Source: Caulobacterales bacterium (GTDB lineage: Bacteria; Pseudomonadota; Alphaproteobacteria; Caulobacterales; Caulobacteraceae). Taken from it: a DNA stretch of 64,000 nt. A model generated the notes under the pieces. That model worked only from the letters and a program-made list of their open reading frames with translations, was not told the origin of the DNA and searched no databases. The position numbers and the translations under genes were made by a program. Shown one piece after another: positions 58,654 through 64,000 of the stretch (the first letter of the stretch is position 1; each line of letters starts with the position of its first letter). The stretch covers positions 1 to 64,000 of the forward strand of contig JAEKKJ010000016.1 in NCBI GenBank assembly GCA_019510435.1, written 5' to 3'.

Positions 58654-60012
58654 ATGCGGACAGGGTTGGTAGCGGCGGCGCTGGCCGCCGCGCTGGCAAT
58701 GGCGGGGCCGTGCGCGGCGCAGCACCTGGAGGTGGTCGTGCCGGCCTCCGTGACGCCGGAGCCGCCCCCGGCGGGCATGGCGGTCAAGCCGATCTCCCTC
58801 GCGCGGATCGCGGCGAACATGGCGCCTGGGACTCTGTGGGCCGACGAGACTGTCATTGCGTCAGTGTTTTCCAGACCATGTACGAGCGAGACGTCGCTCG
58901 TCTCGGAGCGCTTGACGGAGCGATGGAAGGAATCCGACAACCACATCGACGAGATCGGCACTTGGGACCGCGTCCTGCGGCAGGAGTTCAAGACGGCCGG
59001 CTTCGCGGTGGCTGACGACCCGACGAACCTGTTCGAGGCCCAGCAGGGCGGCGAGCTGCAGCTGGGCGCCTTGATCACCGATATACGGGTGCATTCGTGC
59101 CTGGCCTCCACCCTGAAGGGCGAGACGTTCGGCGGATCGGTGGCGATGAACGTGGAGTGGCAGGTCTATTCCGTGACTCAGGCGAAGGTCGTGGCGAAGG
59201 TCGTGACCCACGGCGGCGTCGTGTTGAACCAGTCGAAGGACGTGACGATGCTGGCCCTGATCACGGGCGCATTCGGCGACAATGCGCGCCGCCTGCTCGC
59301 GGACCCGGAATTTCGCCGCCTGGTGCTGGCCAGCCCCGGCGCCGCACGGCCGACGGCCGCCGCGTTCGCCCCGATGCGCTTGAAACCGGCCATCGCCGCG
59401 GACCGCGTTCCCATCGCGGCCGCCGTGAAGAGCGTCGTCACCGTCTACGCCGGCAACGGCTCCGGCAGCGGGGTCTTGATCTCTCCCGAAGGGTACATAC
59501 TGACGAACCACCACGTCGCCGGCTCGAGCGGCGAGGTTCGCGTGCGGTGGGCCGATGGGACCAGCTCGGTGGGCCAGGTGGTGCGCGCCGATCCACGCCG
59601 CGACGTGGCGCTGATCCGGGCCAAGCCCGCCGCGGCGGCGCTTCCGATCCGCCACTCGCCGGCGGTGTTGGGCGAGAGCGTTTTTGCGGTCGGCACGCCG
59701 CTGCGCGACGAGTTCGCCAACACCCTGACCCGGGGCGTGATCTCCGGGACCCGGATGCTGGGCGGCCTGCCGATGATCCAGAGCGACGTGGCGGTGGACC
59801 ACGGCAACTCGGGCGGGCCGCTGCTGGACGAGCGCGGCCAGGTCATGGCCCTGACGGTCGCGGTCTATGCCCCCGACGACGTCAGCCACAACATCAATTT
59901 CTTCATCCCGATCGCAAGCGCGCTGCAGGCGCTGGGGCTCACGGTCGGTCCCGAAGCGGCGCCCGACGCCGGGCCCGCCAAGGGCAAGGTCGCTGCGAGA
60001 CGGCGACGCTGA
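58654..60012 (+). CDS. Trypsin-like serine protease with novel N-terminal domain (452 aa)
   Basis: A signal peptide (about 28 residues, AMAGPCAAQ) is followed by an unrecognised N-terminal region of about 215 residues (for example, GELQLGALITDIRVHSC and MNVEWQVYSVTQAKVVAKVV, a beta-rich pattern) and a trypsin-like domain. The domain has His in TNHHVAGSS at about 285, Asp in RRDVALI at about 315, Ser in GNSGGPLL at about 387. No PDZ domain is present, unlike HtrA/DegP. The role is probably periplasmic. The start MRTGLVAA is the ATG at 58654. Confidence 0.85.
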   Translation: MRTGLVAAALAAALAMAGPCAAQHLEVVVPASVTPEPPPAGMAVKPISLARIAANMAPGTLWADETVIASVFSRPCTSETSLVSERLTERWKESDNHIDEIGTWDRVLRQEFKTAGFAVADDPTNLFEAQQGGELQLGALITDIRVHSCLASTLKGETFGGSVAMNVEWQVYSVTQAKVVAKVVTHGGVVLNQSKDVTMLALITGAFGDNARRLLADPEFRRLVLASPGAARPTAAAFAPMRLKPAIAADRVPIAAAVKSVVTVYAGNGSGSGVLISPEGYILTNHHVAGSSGEVRVRWADGTSSVGQVVRADPRRDVALIRAKPAAAALPIRHSPAVLGESVFAVGTPLRDEFANTLTRGVISGTRMLGGLPMIQSDVAVDHGNSGGPLLDERGQVMALTVAVYAPDDVSHNINFFIPIASALQALGLTVGPEAAPDAGPAKGKVAARRRR

Positions 60013-60108
60013 CGGCTGGACCAGCTGCGCGACGCCCTCCGCCCCCAGGTCCCGCCCGGGTGACGGGCTGACGCGAACCTGCGCCGCCTGTCACGCCGGA
60101 CTTCGGCC

Positions 60109-60444
60109 CTATGCTGTCGGGACGGGCAGGCAGGGCATGATCTCGACGCCGTCGCCCGGGAAGATCGTGAAGTGCGGATGGCCCAGGAACAGGCGGGCCG
60201 CCGAGTCGTGGTCGTCGGCCTCCACGACCACATAGGCTGCGATGTTGTTCTGGATGTCGGCGACGCCCGAGTTCGTGACCCGCTTGGTCTTGCCCAGGGG
60301 ACCGCCGGCCTCGACGATCCGGTCGGCGTTGCGGCTCATCCACTCGCCCCAGGCCTGCACGCCCTTGGCGATGGTCGCCTCGTCGGGTTGATCGCGGTCG
60401 CGAGCGCCGGGCTGCCCGGTGTAGATCGCCATGAACTTCGCCAT
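60109..60444 (-). CDS. YciI-like family protein (111 aa)
   Basis: A small YCII-like domain: MAKFMAIYTG at the start, the central WGEWMSRNADRIVEAGGPLGKTKRV, and SAARLFLGHPHFTIFPGDGVEIMPCLPVP at the end. It is distant from the DGPF form and from the YciI gene at 32227. Function unknown. The start ATG fits the family; the upstream open frame is not supported. It is convergent with the protease gene and has the S10 peptidase gene upstream on the same strand. Confidence 0.82.
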   Translation of the reverse strand: MAKFMAIYTGQPGARDRDQPDEATIAKGVQAWGEWMSRNADRIVEAGGPLGKTKRVTNSGVADIQNNIAAYVVVEADDHDSAARLFLGHPHFTIFPGDGVEIMPCLPVPTA

Positions 60445-60557
60445 CGTCTGTGCTCCAATCGGTTGCCGCCGCGGCCCCGGTCGGGCGCCGCTCTGGCCCC
60501 AGGACGAACCGGCAGCCGGCGTTCCGACAAGCGGCGCCGGCGAAAACCGGAACCCGC

Positions 60558-62216
60558 CTATTTGGCCGTCGCGTCGTCGTAGAACTTCGCCACGTCGGAC
60601 TTCATCTGCTTCAGGGCGTCGGGGTTCAGGTAGACCATGTGGCCGCTGGGGTAGTAGGCGAACCGCACGTTCCCGCGGAGCGACGGGTCCAGCCACATGT
60701 GGGCGATGTCGTACTCGGTCCCGTAGAACGGCGTGGCCATGTCGTAGAGGCCGTTCAGCGAATAGAGTTTCAGGTGCGGGTTCTGGCGCATGGCCGCGCT
60801 CAGGTCCTGGGCGGTGTCGGCCACGTTGGACGGGAAGTTCGCGCCCGGCGCCTTGTGCTTCCAGTTCCAGGCCCGGTTGATGCCATTGCCGCTGGGCCGG
60901 TAGGCCATGTCGGTGGTCCAGCCCAGCTGCTGCTCCAGATAGTCGTGCAGGCTGCCGATGAAGGCGCCGGAGACCCCGGTGTCGGAGGGATCGTACTCGG
61001 GCCCCTCGCCGCCGGCGTCCGCGTCGATGCCCGTGAAGCGGCTGTCGTAGCGGCCCAGGGTGCGCCGCTGGTCGCGCAGCAGCTCCTTGCGGAAGCGGCT
61101 CAGGTCCAGGCGCAGATTGATGGACTTCAGGTACGTGGCCGAGATGCCGGTGTAGGCGCTCATCTGCCTGGCCGTGGCGTCCAGCTCGGCGTCAGAGATG
61201 TTGTGCCCCTTGGCCAGCGCCGCCTCGTACGGGCCCTGGGCCCAGGCGCGGACCTCGGCCAGGAACGCGGCCTGGTCGGCCGGTTGCGGGATCCTGTGAT
61301 GGTAGATCGCGGTGGCCGCATAGCTCGGCATGTAGGTGACGTAGATGTGGTCGAAGCCGGCGTCGCGGACCCCGTAGTTCAGGATCGACGACAGGATCAT
61401 CACGCCGTTGAACTGCATCCCCTGTTCCTGCAGGGCGTAGACCAGCCCCGCGGTGCGCGTCGTGCCGTAGCTCTCCCCGAACAGGAACTTGGGCGAGTTC
61501 CAGCGGTGGTTGTTGGAGACGTAGCGGGTGATGCCGCGGGCGAAGGCGTCGATGTCCTCGTCCACGCCCCAGAAGGCCGCGCCCTTGGTGTCGCCCAGGG
61601 GCCGCGAATAGCCGGCGCCGATGGCATCCAGGAACACCATGTCGGTCTTGTCGAGGAGGGTGTCGGGATTGGGCACGACGCGGAAGGGCGCGGCCGGGGT
61701 GGCGTTGGGGGCGGTCGTCAGCACCCGCACCGGCGAGAACGAGCCCATGTGCAGCCACATGGACGCCGAGCCCGGCCCGCCGTTGTAGAAGAAGGTGATC
61801 GGCCGCTCCGGCTCGCCCTTCGCCCGGTCGGCGACATAGGCGACGTAGAACATGCTGGCGATCGGCTTGCCGTCGTCGTCGCGCAGGGTGAGCGTGCCGG
61901 GCGTGGCGGTGTAGCCGATGGTGCGGCCGCCCACGGCGACGCTGTGGTGCGAAGGCCGGGCGACCTCGCGGATCGGGGCCGTGGCGATGTCGCTGTCGCC
62001 GATCTTGCGCTCGCCGGCCTGCTGGCCGCGCTCGGAGCGCCGCTCCACCACCGGTCCGCTCTCCTGCAGCGGCTCGTCGGGGCTCGTGCGGGTCTGGGCG
62101 GCGGCGCTCGGGCGCTCCTGCATGCGCGCCTGGGGTTGAGGCGCCTGGGCCCACGCGCTCGCCCCCAGAGCCAGCAAAGAGACTCCCGCCATCGCGGCCA
62201 GCACCCCACGAACCAT
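60558..62216 (-). CDS. S10-family serine carboxypeptidase, secreted (552 aa)
   Basis: A signal peptide (MVRGVLAAMAGVSLLALGASAWA) leads to the S10 peptidase fold. The oxyanion segment is FFYNGGPGSASMWLHMGS at about residue 140-157, the nucleophile is FGESYGTTR at about residue 247, Asp is in GLYDMATPFYG at about 493, and His is in YPSGHMVY at about 525. These enzymes remove C-terminal amino acids at acidic pH. Bacterial S10 proteins are common in Caulobacterales and Xanthomonadales. The substrate is unknown. Confidence 0.93.
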   Translation of the reverse strand: MVRGVLAAMAGVSLLALGASAWAQAPQPQARMQERPSAAAQTRTSPDEPLQESGPVVERRSERGQQAGERKIGDSDIATAPIREVARPSHHSVAVGGRTIGYTATPGTLTLRDDDGKPIASMFYVAYVADRAKGEPERPITFFYNGGPGSASMWLHMGSFSPVRVLTTAPNATPAAPFRVVPNPDTLLDKTDMVFLDAIGAGYSRPLGDTKGAAFWGVDEDIDAFARGITRYVSNNHRWNSPKFLFGESYGTTRTAGLVYALQEQGMQFNGVMILSSILNYGVRDAGFDHIYVTYMPSYAATAIYHHRIPQPADQAAFLAEVRAWAQGPYEAALAKGHNISDAELDATARQMSAYTGISATYLKSINLRLDLSRFRKELLRDQRRTLGRYDSRFTGIDADAGGEGPEYDPSDTGVSGAFIGSLHDYLEQQLGWTTDMAYRPSGNGINRAWNWKHKAPGANFPSNVADTAQDLSAAMRQNPHLKLYSLNGLYDMATPFYGTEYDIAHMWLDPSLRGNVRFAYYPSGHMVYLNPDALKQMKSDVAKFYDDATAK

Positions 62217-62421
62217 CACGCCGTTCCCCACATTCGAAACCGGCGCTGCCTCGTTGCGCCGCCGCCGCGGGACAAGAGCGCAGGGTCCGCCGCGGTGCAA
62301 GCCGAGCTGCTGCGAGCGGTCACGGGCCGACCGTTTTGCCGGCGAACACGTCGAAGAATGGGTCTGTCGATGCGAATTCTGGCGAACGCGGATCGACCTG
62401 GCCTTGACCCTCGGGCCCTGG

Positions 62422-63150
62422 CTACGCGAGGGCCGGCGTCGGAGCGCGCCGCCGCCGGCGCGGCCAGCGCACCTTGACCAGCCAGAACAGCAGCAGCGCG
62501 ATCGCGGCCAGCGGCGGGACCAGCGGCAGGACCGTGTCGCGCACCGCCGCAGGCAGGAACTTCGGCTGGCCCAGGAAGAACGACCCCGCGGCGATGAACA
62601 GGCTGAGGCCCATGCGCCACAGGTGCCGGGCCAGGCGGGCGGCCCCCGCCAGCCCGCCGCTGCGGAGCAGCTGCAGGTCGCCGCCCGCCGCCACCGCGCT
62701 GAACACCGCGAACGCATAGAGCGGAGCCGCGCCCGCCGGCGTGGCCGCCCCGCCCGCGCTCGCCCCCACCGCCAGCGCCGCCAGGATCAACCCCAGCGGG
62801 ACCACCAGGGCCACGCGCTCGAACGTCCCGACCTCGCCGGGCCTGCGCCGCACGGTCATCCACGAGGTGCCGAGCAGGTACAGGGTGAAGACCCCCGCGA
62901 CCGTATTGGCCCAGCGGCCCGGATCCTCCTTCAGCAGGGGCGCGACGGCCGCGCCGACGCCCGCCATGCTGAGCATGGAGACGAAGAAGGTGGTGCCCGC
63001 CACGCTGTGCAGTCGCCCGCCCTTGCGCGCGATCATCGAGGCGAAGCCCGACAGGATGCCGACGCCGCCCCCGCCGATGTGCAGGAACAGCAGCGCGCCG
63101 GCGCCGGCCTTGAGGATCAGGGGCGCGTGGTCGCCCGGCCAGAGGATCAT
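62422..63150 (-). CDS. Multi-pass membrane protein (242 aa), DUF2306-like
   Basis: About seven hydrophobic segments are seen (AGAGALLFLHIGGGGVGILSG, TTFFVSMLSMAGVGAAVAPL, GVFTLYLLGTSWMTV, ALVVPLGLILAALAVGA and others) and the protein ends in an Arg-rich tail. The pattern HxxGG...KGGRLHSVAGTTFF is like DUF2306 or cytochrome b561-type small membrane proteins with two conserved His; this is a weak assignment. The start ATG overlaps the end of the next gene upstream on the same strand by 4 bp, so they form an operon. Confidence 0.75.
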   Translation of the reverse strand: MILWPGDHAPLILKAGAGALLFLHIGGGGVGILSGFASMIARKGGRLHSVAGTTFFVSMLSMAGVGAAVAPLLKEDPGRWANTVAGVFTLYLLGTSWMTVRRRPGEVGTFERVALVVPLGLILAALAVGASAGGAATPAGAAPLYAFAVFSAVAAGGDLQLLRSGGLAGAARLARHLWRMGLSLFIAAGSFFLGQPKFLPAAVRDTVLPLVPPLAAIALLLFWLVKVRWPRRRRRAPTPALA

Positions 63151-64000
63151 GGCTTGGTTTCCGTGGGTTTGGAGGTCGTCGGGGCGGCGGCGGCCACGCG
63201 CTCTTCGGCGCGGGCGCCGCTGAGGGCGTTGGCGAGGCTGTAGTTGCCCTCGTGGCAGGCGTATTCGTAGATCGGGCCGGCGGCCGGCCGCATGGGCATC
63301 TGGGCGCGCCAGGCCTGTTTGAACATCGCCGGATCGTCGACCGTGAACTCGTAGAGCAGCCGGTCCTTGGCGGTTCGGGTGAACCGCTCGGTCAGCCTGC
63401 CCTGTGGCGAATAGGCGAAGCCGCCGCCGAGGCTGGAGACGTAGGTGTCGTGCAGGTTGGTGGTCTCGACCACCAGGGTGTCGCCCTCCCACCAGCCCAC
63501 CGAGTCGCCGAGCCAGGGGCGCATGGCGGCCGGGATATGGCGGCGGTCGTCCATGCGGATGACCCGCAGGTCGTGGTTCATCTCGATCTCGATGGTCACG
63601 TACCCGGGGCTCTGGGTGATCAGGTAGTTGGCGTTGAAGCCGCTGTTCATCATCGGCGGACCCTCCGGTGAGCCGACCGCGGTCAGGCAGCGCTCGCTGA
63701 GCGGGCGGCCTTCCGGGCCATCGAAGGTCTCGGCGTTGGCGTCCTTGGCCGCCTTGCGGCCCGCGTCGGTGAACGGCAGGCGGCCGTCGGCAGGCTCGAC
63801 GATCCAGGACGAGCGCATCTGGCCGTCGATGCGGGCCAGGTGCAGGTCCATCTCCAGGAAGTCGGCCTGCGGCGCCTCCTTGACCACGGCCGGCGCCGGC
63901 GCGGCGGGATCGACCGGCCCCGTCGAGACGATATCGCCCACCAGCTTCTTGAAGCCGGCCTCCATCATCGCCGCCTCGGCGTCGGTGGCCACCAGGGCTT
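63147..64000 (-). CDS. Partial hypothetical protein, PWLGD-type (5' end outside the window)
   Basis: The visible 284 residues are open to the window edge, so the start is outside. A repeated-family pattern is seen: PWLGDSVGWWEGDTLVVETTNLHD, LTERFTRTAKDRLLYEFTVDDP and PIYEYACHEGNYSLANALSG. Such proteins are common in Acidobacteria, Sphingomonadales and Caulobacterales and have no known function, usually secreted. The C-terminus is proline/threonine-rich. The gene runs into the membrane protein gene with a 4-bp overlap. Confidence 0.8.
   Translation of the reverse strand, partial: ALVATDAEAAMMEAGFKKLVGDIVSTGPVDPAAPAPAVVKEAPQADFLEMDLHLARIDGQMRSSWIVEPADGRLPFTDAGRKAAKDANAETFDGPEGRPLSERCLTAVGSPEGPPMMNSGFNANYLITQSPGYVTIEIEMNHDLRVIRMDDRRHIPAAMRPWLGDSVGWWEGDTLVVETTNLHDTYVSSLGGGFAYSPQGRLTERFTRTAKDRLLYEFTVDDPAMFKQAWRAQMPMRPAAGPIYEYACHEGNYSLANALSGARAEERVAAAAPTTSKPTETKP

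Overview
The window is about 64 kb of very GC-rich, densely packed bacterial chromosome. It looks like an alphaproteobacterium of the Caulobacteraceae (Phenylobacterium- or Caulobacter-like). Supporting signs are the argH - small lipoprotein - lysA run, the MJ0042 zinc-ribbon gene next to ftsEX, the rsmE-gshA pair, DUF2125 and HWE-kinase families, an alphaproteobacterial-type SOS box (GTTC-N7-GTTC) and a GANTC site in the same promoter. The assignment to family is an inference from gene content; no rRNA is present. No prophage, transposase, integrase or CRISPR array was seen.

Layout. 1-3.1 kb: partial sulfotransferase, VOC protein, enoyl-CoA hydratase and an XRE regulator. 3.1-12.2 kb: housekeeping block with a TlpA-type thioredoxin divergent from argH-lipoprotein-lysA, a serine hydrolase, a phosphoribosyltransferase with a zinc-ribbon protein, and an overlapping ftsE-ftsX-ydcF-plsC operon closed by a hairpin terminator. 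12.3-15.3 kb: ChaC-like protein, DUF2125 protein, methyltransferase, small proteins and an elongator tRNA-Met. 15.4-19.1 kb: glycosyltransferase, AsnB-type amidotransferase and alpha/beta hydrolase. 19.2-24.7 kb: nitronate-monooxygenase-like flavoprotein with an M1 peptidase, an L-2-hydroxyglutarate-oxidase-like enzyme and DUF1206. 24.7-33.9 kb: fused indolepyruvate ferredoxin oxidoreductase divergent from an Lrp regulator, then pirin, GST, serine dehydratase, YciI and a beta-lactamase-fold esterase. 33.9-46.4 kb: pgsA, a CGNR regulator with two operators and its divergent lipocalin-like target, M20 peptidase, a flavin amine oxidase with its own cytochrome c, a divergent pair of cell-wall enzymes, an MHYT-HWE kinase, gshA and rsmE. 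46.4-64 kb: ppk2, an SOS-boxed YcaQ glycosylase, M48 peptidase, ABC exporter, ubiA, a TetR-desaturase operon, a METTL20-type methyltransferase, GH95 fucosidase, a trypsin-like protease, an S10 carboxypeptidase and a partial gene.

The most unusual content is non-coding. Five intergenic long inverted repeats have arms made of short tandem motifs: two copies of a CCGCGGAAAACGC family, two of a CCACGAA family and one of a CACCAAGACC family. A palindromic element of about 144 bp with two hairpins lies in frame inside the asnB-like gene and is translated. Several operators can be read directly: a paired CGNR operator, a TetR operator inside the promoter of its own gene, a LacI-type operator in front of GH95, and an SOS box in front of the ycaQ homologue. 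Five convergent gene pairs end on a shared CTAG that supplies the stop codon to both strands.
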